Shown: one piece after another, positions 1-7,146 of the stretch | Position numbering within the stretch: position 1 is the stretch's first letter | Layout of the letters: every line of letters begins with the position of its first letter | DNA from: RGIG995 sp045543655 | GTDB lineage: Bacteria; Bacillota; Clostridia; Oscillospirales; UBA644 | Assembly: GCA_045543655.1 (NCBI GenBank) | Contig: JAZPXN010000047.1 | Span: forward strand, 20,214 to 84,213 | Length of the DNA: 64,000 nucleotides | Direction: 5' to 3' | Translations under genes and position numbers: made by a program | The notes under the pieces: model-generated | What the model saw: only the letters and a program-made list of their open reading frames with translations | What the model was told of the DNA's origin: nothing | Databases searched by the model: none

Positions 1-1299
1 CCCACCGGTATGAAGTGGAAATTTGCCCGCGCTTCCCAGTCCGATAAGAAATTCGTCTGCTGTAACGCCGACGAAGGCGACCCCGGTGCGTTCATGGACC
101 GTTCCGTCCTGGAGGGCGACCCCCACGCCGTCATCGAGGCTATGGCCATCGCTGCCTACGCTATCGGTGCCGACCAAGGTTACGTTTACATCCGTGCGGA
201 ATACCCCATCGCCGTTAAGCGTCTTTCCATTGCCATTGAGCAGGCCCGTGAATACGGCCTTCTGGGCGAAAATATCTTTGGCACCGGATTCAACTTCAAT
301 CTTGATATCCGTCTTGGCGCCGGCGCCTTCGTCTGCGGTGAAGAAACCGCTCTGATGACCTCCATTGAGGGTCACCGCGGTGAACCCAGACCCCGTCCTC
401 CCTTCCCCGCCGTTAAGGGTCTGTTTGCTCAGCCCACCGTTCTGAACAACGTTGAAACCTACGCCAACATCCCCCAGATCATCCTGAAGGGTGTGGATTG
501 GTTCCGTTCCATCGGTACCGAAAAGAGCAAGGGCACCAAGGTCTTCGCGCTCGGCGGTAAGATCACCAACACCGGTCTGGTTGAGGTTCCCATGGGTACT
601 CCCCTGCGGACCATCATCGAAGAGATCGGCGGCGGCATCCCCAACGGCAAGAAGTTCAAGGCCGCTCAGACCGGCGGTCCTTCCGGCGGTTGTATCCCCG
701 CGGAGCATCTCGACGTTCCCATCGACTACGATAACCTGATCGCCATCGGTTCTATGATGGGCTCCGGCGGTCTGATCGTTATGGACGAAGACAACTGTAT
801 GGTTGACATCGCCAAGTTCTTCCTGGAATTCACCGTGGACGAATCCTGCGGTAAGTGTACTCCCTGCCGGATCGGTACTCGCCGTCTGCTGGAAATGCTG
901 ACCAAGATCACCGACGGTAAGGCCACCCTGGAAGATCTGGACAAGATGGAAGAGCTGTGCTACTACATCAAGGAAAACTCTCTCTGCGGTCTGGGTCAGA
1001 CGGCTCCCAACCCCGTTCTGTCCACCCTGAAGTTCTTCCGCGACGAATACGTTGCTCATATCGTCGATAAGACCTGTCCTGCCGGCGTTTGTAAGAACCT
1101 TCTGAAATACAGCGTCGTTTCCGATCAGTGCTTCGGCTGCGGTATGTGTATGCGTGCCTGCCCCGCCGGCGCCATCTACGTTACCGACTACACCGCTCCC
1201 GGTAAGAAGAAGCCCGCCGTGGCGATCGATACCGATAAGTGCGTGAAGTGCGGTGCTTGTATCGGAACCTGTAAGTTCAAGGCTATTATTAAGAAATAA
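1..1299 (+). CDS. hydB: NuoF/HydB-like hydrogenase flavoprotein subunit (5' end missing)
   Basis: The reading frame is already open at base 1, before the first in-frame ATG at base 10. The visible N-terminus (PTGMKW) matches the interior of NuoF/HydB/HndC proteins, so the gene starts upstream of the window. It should carry NAD(H), FMN and Fe-S clusters and pass electrons between NAD(P)H and the hydrogenase. Visible motifs are the FMN-loop NADEGDPGAF near residue 22, the CGEETAL nucleotide-binding segment near 112, the N3-type cluster motif ESCGKCTPC near 281, and two ferredoxin-type 4Fe-4S motifs at the C-terminus (CFGCGMC near 377, CVKCGAC near 414). The extra C-terminal ferredoxin domain is typical of HydB/HndC rather than complex I NuoF. 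The HydA gene follows after 14 bases. Confidence 0.93.
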   Translation, partial: PTGMKWKFARASQSDKKFVCCNADEGDPGAFMDRSVLEGDPHAVIEAMAIAAYAIGADQGYVYIRAEYPIAVKRLSIAIEQAREYGLLGENIFGTGFNFNLDIRLGAGAFVCGEETALMTSIEGHRGEPRPRPPFPAVKGLFAQPTVLNNVETYANIPQIILKGVDWFRSIGTEKSKGTKVFALGGKITNTGLVEVPMGTPLRTIIEEIGGGIPNGKKFKAAQTGGPSGGCIPAEHLDVPIDYDNLIAIGSMMGSGGLIVMDEDNCMVDIAKFFLEFTVDESCGKCTPCRIGTRRLLEMLTKITDGKATLEDLDKMEELCYYIKENSLCGLGQTAPNPVLSTLKFFRDEYVAHIVDKTCPAGVCKNLLKYSVVSDQCFGCGMCMRACPAGAIYVTDYTAPGKKKPAVAIDTDKCVKCGACIGTCKFKAIIKK

Positions 1300-1313
1300 G
1301 CAGGTTTCTGGAA

Positions 1314-3053
1314 ATGGCTGACGTAAATCTGAAAATTAACGGCATCCCCGTAACCGTTCCTGCCGGAACCACCATTCTCGAGGCTGCCAATCAAGCCGGT
1401 GTCAAAATTCCGACGCTGTGCTTCCTGAAAGATATCAATGCGATCGGCGCTTGCCGTATCTGCATCTGCGAAGTCAAGGGCGCCCGCGCTCTGGCTGCCG
1501 CCTGCGTTTATCCCGTTGCGGAAGGCATGGAAGTCTTCACCGATACCCCCAAGGTCATCGCTTCCCGCAAGACTACCCTCGAACTGATCCTTTCCAACCA
1601 CGATATGAGATGCCTTTCCTGCCCCCGCAGCCAGAACTGCGAGCTGCAGAAGCTGGCCCTCGAATACGGCGTTGATTGCGATCGTTTCCAGGGTGCGAAG
1701 ACTCCTTCCGAGCTGGAAAACACCAACCCCTACCTGATCCGCGACAACGGCAAGTGCATTCTCTGCCGCCGTTGCTCTGCCGTCTGCCGTCATAATCAGG
1801 GCGTCGGCGTGATCGGTGCCAACGAACGTGGCTTCAATACCCACATCGGCTGTGCCTTCGATCTGGATCTGGCTGACGTTTCCTGCATCGGCTGCGGTCA
1901 GTGTACCGTCGTTTGCCCCACCGGCGCTCTGGTGGAAAAGGACGATACCGATCTGGTCTTCAAGGCCATTGCCGATCCTTCCAAGCACGTGGTCGTTGCT
2001 CCCGCTCCTTCCATCCGCGTCCAGATCGGCGAAGAATTCGGCGATCCCATCGGCACCAATGCGGAAGGCAAGCTGGTTGCTTCTCTCCGCCGCCTGGGCT
2101 TCGATTCCGTGGTTGACGTTGACGTCGCCGCCGACATCACCATCATCGAAGAAGGTACCGAATTCCTTAACCGGGTTCAGAACGGTGGCGCTCTGCCCCT
2201 GATCACCTCCTGCTCTCCCGGCTGGATCAAGTACTGCGAGCATTACTATCCCGAATTTATTCCCAACCTTTCTTCCTGCAAATCTCCCCAGGGTATGTAC
2301 GGCGCTCTTATGAAGTCCTACTACGCTGAAAAGATGGGCTGGGATCCCAAAGACGTCTTCGTCGTCAGCATCATGCCCTGCACCGCCAAAAAGTTCGAAC
2401 GGACCCGCGACGGTTATAAGGTGGACGGTCTGAACGATATCGACGCCGCTCTGACCACCCGCGAACTGGCCAAGATGATCCGCAAAGCTGGTATTATCTG
2501 GGACAAACTCCCCGAAGAACAGTTCGATCCCCTCTTTGGTCTGGCCACCGGTGCCGGCCACATCTTCGGCGCTTCCGGCGGTGTTATGGAGGCTGCTCTC
2601 CGTACCGTCGTTGAAAAGCTGGAGAAGAAGGAACTGGCTTCCGTCGATTTCACTGCCGTCCGCGGTATGGAAGGCGTCAAGGAAGCTACCCTCAACGTTG
2701 CCGGTATGGACGTGAAGATCGCCGTCGTCAGCGGTACGGCCAACGCCGGTCGCCTCCTCGACAAGATCAAGGCCGGTGAAGCGGAATACCACTTCATCGA
2801 GGTCATGGCTTGCCCCGGCGGCTGTGTCAACGGTGGCGGTCAGCCCATTCACGACGCTTACACCCGTGCCAACGTGGATATCCGCGGTCTGCGCGCCCAG
2901 GCTCTTTACAGCCAGGATGCCGCCTGCGCCGTCCGGAAATCCCACGAGTCCCCCATCGTCAAGGAGATCTACGATTCTTACCTCGGCGAGCCCGGCGGAC
3001 ACAAGGCTCACCACCTCCTGCACACCACCTACGTGGCCCGCAAGAAGTATTGA
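1314..3053 (+). CDS. hydA: [FeFe] hydrogenase catalytic subunit, HydA/HndD type
   Basis: This 579-residue cytoplasmic hydrogenase interconverts protons and H2. The cofactor relay can be read in order: a plant-type 2Fe-2S domain (Cys36, 47, 50, 64), a His-ligated 4Fe-4S motif (His96, Cys100, 103, 109), two ferredoxin 4Fe-4S motifs (Cys148-158 and Cys191-201), then the H-cluster domain with L1 TSCSPGW (Cys301), L2 MPCTAKKFE (Cys357) and L3 ACPGGCVNGGGQ (Cys501, Cys505). The length and domain set fit trimeric or tetrameric NAD(P)-linked hydrogenases (HydABC/HndABCD). Whether it bifurcates with ferredoxin cannot be decided here. Codons such as CGT, GGT and GTT are frequent, which suggests high expression. 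A terminator follows, closing the operon. Confidence 0.97.
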   Translation: MADVNLKINGIPVTVPAGTTILEAANQAGVKIPTLCFLKDINAIGACRICICEVKGARALAAACVYPVAEGMEVFTDTPKVIASRKTTLELILSNHDMRCLSCPRSQNCELQKLALEYGVDCDRFQGAKTPSELENTNPYLIRDNGKCILCRRCSAVCRHNQGVGVIGANERGFNTHIGCAFDLDLADVSCIGCGQCTVVCPTGALVEKDDTDLVFKAIADPSKHVVVAPAPSIRVQIGEEFGDPIGTNAEGKLVASLRRLGFDSVVDVDVAADITIIEEGTEFLNRVQNGGALPLITSCSPGWIKYCEHYYPEFIPNLSSCKSPQGMYGALMKSYYAEKMGWDPKDVFVVSIMPCTAKKFERTRDGYKVDGLNDIDAALTTRELAKMIRKAGIIWDKLPEEQFDPLFGLATGAGHIFGASGGVMEAALRTVVEKLEKKELASVDFTAVRGMEGVKEATLNVAGMDVKIAVVSGTANAGRLLDKIKAGEAEYHFIEVMACPGGCVNGGGQPIHDAYTRANVDIRGLRAQALYSQDAACAVRKSHESPIVKEIYDSYLGEPGGHKAHHLLHTTYVARKKY

Positions 3054-3086
3054 GTTATTGTTGACTGACCTCTGAATAACGAAATG

Positions 3087-3127
3087 CCTTCCGGAATCAT
3101 CCCGATCCCGGAAGGTCTCTTTTTTTG
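3087..3127 (+). terminator. Rho-independent terminator of the hydrogenase operon
   Basis: CCTTCCGG (3087-3094) pairs with CCGGAAGG (3108-3115) and is followed by a T-rich run to 3126. It lies 33 bases after the hydA stop and about 55 bases before the left site of the invertible segment. Confidence 0.85.
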
Positions 3128-3181
3128 TTACGTTTGTGGGAAATTTTAGTATTTTGAAGAAAGAAAAAATTATAAAAATTT

Positions 3182-3204
3182 CGCAGAGGTAGAAACTCTG
3201 CGAA
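3182..3204 (-). repeat. Left inverted-repeat site of locus 1
   Basis: CGCAGAG (3182-3188), core GTAGAAA (3189-3195), CTCTGCG (3196-3202), then AA. Its reverse complement equals the right site over 23 bases. The outer flank TT makes the arms here 9 bp long. Confidence 0.85.
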
Positions 3205-3239
3205 GAACCGTGGTGCAAGCGCAGGCGTTTTCCCGGATT

Positions 3240-3325
3240 GACGGCGTTTTTGACGGCGCATAGATTCGGTTATAACGAAAAAAATCCCACCGCTCTCCTT
3301 AAAAATTGACGGCAAATAAGACGGC
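3240..3325 (+). repeat. Four GACGGC direct repeats in two pairs, locus 1
   Basis: GACGGC occurs at 3240, 3252, 3308 and 3320, all in the same orientation, as two pairs with 12-bp periodicity separated by 56 bp. Counted from the first base of the left site the offsets are 58, 70, 126 and 138. In locus 2 they are 57, 70, 125 and 137, although most of the intervening sequence has diverged. This looks like a protein-binding array, such as arm-type sites for a recombinase or an accessory factor. That role is inference. Confidence 0.6.
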
Positions 3326-3425
3326 AATAAAGTAATTTTTAATCAAAATCCTCCGAATAATTATGTATTTCACAATGAAAAATGCAACAATTTTGTTATT
3401 TTTTATTGTTTGAACTGGAAAAGTG

Positions 3426-3454
3426 TTGCATTTCTCTTGAAAATGTGCTATAAT
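3426..3454 (+). promoter_or_regulatory. Sigma-A promoter inside invertible segment 1
   Basis: The -35 TTGCAT (3426-3431), a 17-bp spacer and the -10 TATAAT (3449-3454) predict a start near 3461. The right dyad site would then form a 5'-terminal hairpin in the mRNA. A perfect AGGAGG ribosome binding site follows at 3507-3512. Confidence 0.8.
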
Positions 3455-3461
3455 ATTCTCC

Positions 3462-3484
3462 CGCAGAGTTTCTACCTCTGCGAA
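3462..3484 (+). repeat. Right inverted-repeat site of locus 1
   Basis: CGCAGAG (3462-3468), core TTTCTAC (3469-3475), CTCTGCG (3476-3482), AA. The core is the exact reverse complement of the left core. It begins 7 bases after the -10 element. Confidence 0.85.
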
Positions 3485-3518
3485 GAAATCATATCCAATT
3501 TTAATAGGAGGAAAGTGT

Positions 3519-5558
3519 ATGAAACACACAAAAAAAGCATTATTTGCAAGCGCCTTATCCTTGCTGCTCTGCATTTCAATGCTGGTCGGCACCACCTTCG
3601 CGTGGTTCACCGACTCCGTAACCACCGGTGTGAATGTGATCAAGTCTGGCACTTTGGATATTGAATTGGAATATTCAAAGGATATGACGACCTGGGCACC
3701 CGCTGCCGGCGTGGCAAACATTATCAATCCCGACGCCCGTTGGGAACCCGGTTATACCGAAGTCGTTTACCTTCGGATTACCAACAAGGGCGATCTGGCT
3801 CTGAAGTATCAGTTCATGATGAATATCGTGGATACCGTCATCGGCAAGAGCGTTCTGGGCAACGACATCAACCTTGCGGATTACCTGAAGTACGATATCG
3901 TCGATGCAACTGCTGCTTTCGAGAATCGTGCCGCCGCTCTGGATGCGGTTGAACAGGAAAACAACCTGGTCGGCGAAACCGTTTCCGGTGAAATGACGAC
4001 GAAAGATGAGACCAAAACCCTTGCCCTCATCGTTTATATGCCCGAAACCGTAGGCAACGAAGCCAATTACCGTGGAGTCGCTCCTTCTATCGACCTGACC
4101 TTCACCCTGTTGGCTACCCAGCACACCTATGAATCCGACTCCTTCGGCAATCAGTACGATAAGGATGCTACCTATCCTGCAGTAGACGTTAAAAAGGTAG
4201 GGAGCGATGAGAAATCCCTGACTGCCGGCGATGTTACCGTTGTTGTTCCGGGGCAGAGCGTTGCTTCTACTTACACCCTGGAAGTGACTAATAAGCACGA
4301 GCAAACGAATGATGCCGGCGAAACCACCGTGTCCTATGACATCAACCTGCTGAAGGATGGTGTGAAGGTTCAGTCGGTTAACGGTGTGACCTATAAAGTA
4401 CAAATCGCAGTGGGTGAAAATAAGGAAATCGTCGGAATCACTCACAACGGTGAGGCCGTAACCGGTTATTCCTATTCTTCGCCTGAAGGAAAGGTTTCCT
4501 TTGAGACCGACTCTTTCAGCCCCTTTACGGTCACGTATAAGAGCCAGGCCGCTAAGGTTGGCGACACTGTTTACTATACGATTGACGATGCAATCGCAAA
4601 CTGGAACAACAATACTACCCTCACCCTTCTGGATGACGTTACGCTTTCCGACGTCGTTACGCTCAAATCTACCGAGTATCATGTCCTGAATCTCAGCAAA
4701 TACACGATGACTGCTGCCTCCAAAAAGGATGCAATCCAGATTGAAACCTGCGGAAGATCCAATGCGAGTTATGCGTTGGACATTAAGGCGGATGCGACCA
4801 ACCCCGGTGGGGTTACTGCTTCCGGCAAGGCAATCGTGCGTACTGCCGGGAAATCCGGTGTTAAAGACCGTCCCATCATTCGGTTCTATGCAGGTGTATT
4901 TAATGCTTCCTATATCGTATATCATAGCGGAAGCAATGGTACCAATTGTCCCCAGTTCCAATTCCATGGCGGTGAATTCAATGGTACAATTTATACCAAT
5001 CGTACTCTGAACCAGTTCTACGGCGGGACTTTCAATGGTAGTTTGATGATGTCTGTCGACTCTTCCGCTTATGCGTTGATCAGAGGCGGTACTTTCAAGC
5101 AATTGTCCAATTTGTATATGTCTGCTTTGAACAGCGGTAAGTTTACGATAGGTTCTGCTAAGGGTGTGTACGACAGAGAAGTATATATCAACGACGACGG
5201 CTATTATGTTGTAGCGACCGCTACTCCTTATATTGAAGCCGCTGTTGTCAAAGCTCCCGGCACAAATGACTATTTGAAATACAGTAAGGTTGCCACCGAG
5301 GGTGTGTTGAAGTATACCGATGTGTATGAGGCTCTTAAAAAGAACTCCAGCGCCACTATAGCGGTCTACGTTGATTCCCTGGATATGACTGGCAATGCCT
5401 ATAAGGGAACGATGAATATCACCGACACTCTTACGGTTACCTTTGCCGAAGGCACCACCCCCGCCTGGAAGGTGGCTTCTGCCGTTGGCGGAAAAACTGT
5501 AGACTATACCGATTCCATATCCAACGGTGTTGTGACACGCGTGTATACTGTTGGTTAA
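3519..5558 (+). CDS. SipW-type signal peptide surface protein (TasA/camelysin-like N-terminus)
   Basis: This 679-residue protein is probably secreted. Its N-terminal signal (residues 1 to about 28, ending VGTTFA, followed by WFTDSVTTG) is the type processed by the special signal peptidase SipW in TasA/camelysin proteins, and the following GTLDIELE strand also fits that family. About residues 29-200 form the TasA/camelysin-like beta domain. The rest is Thr-, Ser- and Asn-rich and repetitive, as in adhesin or matrix proteins. There is no LPXTG motif or C-terminal membrane helix, so attachment is probably by assembly. The start is set by AGGAGG at 3507-3512. The gene sits directly behind the probable invertible promoter, which predicts on/off expression. 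A 41-bp stretch of its signal-peptide DNA is identical to the gene at 63880. No SipW peptidase gene is in the window. Confidence 0.85.
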   Translation: MKHTKKALFASALSLLLCISMLVGTTFAWFTDSVTTGVNVIKSGTLDIELEYSKDMTTWAPAAGVANIINPDARWEPGYTEVVYLRITNKGDLALKYQFMMNIVDTVIGKSVLGNDINLADYLKYDIVDATAAFENRAAALDAVEQENNLVGETVSGEMTTKDETKTLALIVYMPETVGNEANYRGVAPSIDLTFTLLATQHTYESDSFGNQYDKDATYPAVDVKKVGSDEKSLTAGDVTVVVPGQSVASTYTLEVTNKHEQTNDAGETTVSYDINLLKDGVKVQSVNGVTYKVQIAVGENKEIVGITHNGEAVTGYSYSSPEGKVSFETDSFSPFTVTYKSQAAKVGDTVYYTIDDAIANWNNNTTLTLLDDVTLSDVVTLKSTEYHVLNLSKYTMTAASKKDAIQIETCGRSNASYALDIKADATNPGGVTASGKAIVRTAGKSGVKDRPIIRFYAGVFNASYIVYHSGSNGTNCPQFQFHGGEFNGTIYTNRTLNQFYGGTFNGSLMMSVDSSAYALIRGGTFKQLSNLYMSALNSGKFTIGSAKGVYDREVYINDDGYYVVATATPYIEAAVVKAPGTNDYLKYSKVATEGVLKYTDVYEALKKNSSATIAVYVDSLDMTGNAYKGTMNITDTLTVTFAEGTTPAWKVASAVGGKTVDYTDSISNGVVTRVYTVG

Positions 5559-5579
5559 ACAATTTAGGTTAGAATAATA

Positions 5580-5615
5580 AGATCCGCCCGAGAATTTTCG
5601 GGCGGATCTGTTTTT
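5580..5615. terminator. Bidirectional terminator between convergent genes
   Basis: GATCCGCCCG (5581-5590) pairs perfectly with CGGGCGGATC (5599-5608). A T-run follows on the plus strand, and A-rich DNA precedes it so that it also works on the minus strand. It overlaps the stop codon of the minus gene ending at 5614. Confidence 0.9.
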
Positions 5616-7002
5616 AAACCTGAAAGGCGTAGAGGTCGGATTTGAAGAGTTCGAAGCGGATCTGATATTTCTTTTTGGGGTCGGCAAGGGCGGTCAGGTC
5701 GCCGCCTCCCTTCCAGGTGACGGTCTGCCAGATTTCGCCCCGGCGGAGGGGATCGCAATCGTCCACGGTATAGCCGGGCACCGGCTCCTGGGTGGCGGGA
5801 TCGAAAAGCCCTACTTTGATATAACCTCGGTTTGGGATGGCCGCATTGACCTGCAGTCGGTCGGCCAGGGCCACGGGAACGGTGTGGAATTCCCCCTTTT
5901 CTTCTGCGTGAATGGAGGTAAATCCGTCCTCCCGAATCGTGGCCTTCCAGTAGCCGCCGTAGGGCAACCAGGGGTAGTCGATCCGGTCGTCGTTGTGCCC
6001 TCGGGGGCTGGTCATGATATACATCAGCCAGCGTCCGTCACCCGCGTCGCAGATGCCGTTGGTGGAGGAGACGGTCATGCAATCGTATTCGCCCGGTTCT
6101 CCGTTGGCAAGATAGGCCTCCCGCCCCAAGGGACGGTACCAGATCTGCCCGTCGGAGGAGGTGGCCAGATGTACGTCGAAGGTGTCCTTCGTCCGGTGAT
6201 ACATATCGATCAGCATCAAGTGGGCGTCCTCCGCCCCCGGCCAGCGATGATATCCGCTGGTGTAATAATCCCAATCCGGCGGGTCGGCAGGATCGGAATG
6301 CAGACACATGGTCGGCTTTGGAAAGTGCCGGAAATCACGGCTTTTTGACACGGAGATCGACCGTCTGCGCTTGGTATATCCCCGGATCTGCCGGGTATAT
6401 ATGGCGTATTCTCCCGTGCCGTCCACGGTCAGAAAATTCTGAGTATCGCCGGGGTTATCCAGGATCGGCCCTTCCACGTCGGTCCAATGAAGACCGTCGG
6501 GGGAGACGGCTCCGTGAATCACCGATCGGTTGCCCCGTTCGGTGCGGTGATACTGCACCCAGATCAGCTTGTAACGCTCGTCCTCCGGAGCCGCAGGGTC
6601 GTACAAAACGGTGGTTCCGTGGCAGTTTTTAACGACGTTATTTTCCGTGGATCCGTGGTATTCGTAAAGGCCCAGATTGGGCTTTTCAAAGTGAACGCCG
6701 TCGTTTGATTCCGCATAGCAAAGCAGCGTAGACATATCCACCTCGTTGCCCTCGGCGGGGGGAATCGCCTCGTACCATACCCGGATCTTTCCGTCGATGC
6801 GCAGAAAGGTTGCGTAGCAGTTCAAGCAGGTCTGCTCCCAGGGCTTGTCCGGCAGGATGACCGCTTCCGGATCGATGCGGGGGCGATGCACCTTGATGCG
6901 GATGCCGCTGGGACCGATCATGGCCTGCTTTCGGTTGGGCCAGGGCGTGCCGTAGCCCGCCTCCACGTTAGACCAATCCACGAAGACGAATTTTTTGCTC
7001 AT
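5614..7002 (-). CDS. GH32/GH43-like five-bladed propeller glycosidase-like protein
   Basis: This 462-residue protein has no signal peptide. Its repeated beta-propeller blade patterns (for example RVWYEA, AESNDGVHFEKP, AVSPDGLHW, VSKSRDFRHF) resemble intracellular members of the GH32/GH43/GH68 superfamily. This fits hydrolysis of an oligosaccharide, but I cannot assign the catalytic acids or the substrate. The start is supported by AAAGGAGG seven bases upstream and by a promoter at 7035-7063, so it is transcribed on its own rather than with the three-gene operon upstream. It converges on the SipW-signal gene across a shared terminator. It could also be a non-catalytic carbohydrate-binding propeller. 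Confidence 0.7.
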   Translation of the reverse strand: MSKKFVFVDWSNVEAGYGTPWPNRKQAMIGPSGIRIKVHRPRIDPEAVILPDKPWEQTCLNCYATFLRIDGKIRVWYEAIPPAEGNEVDMSTLLCYAESNDGVHFEKPNLGLYEYHGSTENNVVKNCHGTTVLYDPAAPEDERYKLIWVQYHRTERGNRSVIHGAVSPDGLHWTDVEGPILDNPGDTQNFLTVDGTGEYAIYTRQIRGYTKRRRSISVSKSRDFRHFPKPTMCLHSDPADPPDWDYYTSGYHRWPGAEDAHLMLIDMYHRTKDTFDVHLATSSDGQIWYRPLGREAYLANGEPGEYDCMTVSSTNGICDAGDGRWLMYIMTSPRGHNDDRIDYPWLPYGGYWKATIREDGFTSIHAEEKGEFHTVPVALADRLQVNAAIPNRGYIKVGLFDPATQEPVPGYTVDDCDPLRRGEIWQTVTWKGGGDLTALADPKKKYQIRFELFKSDLYAFQV

Positions 7003-7034
7003 CGCAAGGCCTCCTTTGGGAATTTCTTGGCTCT

Positions 7035-7063
7035 ATTATAGCAAAGACGTCCCGCCGGAACAA
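7035..7063 (-). promoter_or_regulatory. Promoter of the propeller gene
   Basis: Read on the minus strand: -35 TTGTTC (7058-7063), 17-bp spacer, -10 TATAAT (7035-7040). Confidence 0.75.
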
Positions 7064-7146
7064 TATCCCCAAAGGACCTTTTAAGCGTGAATTGTCCGCT
7101 TTGGAAACTTTGAGGAAATATTTTCGGCGGGAGTCGCGGGATTCTC

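Larger units (their letters stand above)
3182..3484. other. Probable invertible promoter segment (inverton), locus 1
   Basis: A 23-bp sequence at 3182-3204 is the left half of an inverted pair, and its reverse complement recurs without mismatch at 3462-3484. About 257 bp lie between them and include a sigma-A promoter pointing right. Each end site is itself a small dyad (7-bp arms CGCAGAG and CTCTGCG around an asymmetric 7-bp core), the usual shape of a tyrosine-recombinase crossover site. In the orientation given, the promoter reads into the SipW-signal gene at 3519. Inversion would point it back at the hydrogenase terminator and switch the gene off. The segment at 63557-63849 has the same plan. 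Inversion itself is inferred, not observed. Alternatives are paired repressor operators or a small transposable element. Confidence 0.65.

Noticed and set aside
3182..3484. Interpretation of the two segments as a miniature transposable element
   Set aside because: Terminal repeats of such an element would be the same in both copies and flanked by target duplications. Here the cores differ between copies, the interiors are largely diverged, and I see no target duplication.
3462..3484. Right dyad as a transcription terminator or attenuator
   Set aside because: The stem is short, has no T-run after it, and lies at the predicted transcript start rather than after a leader.
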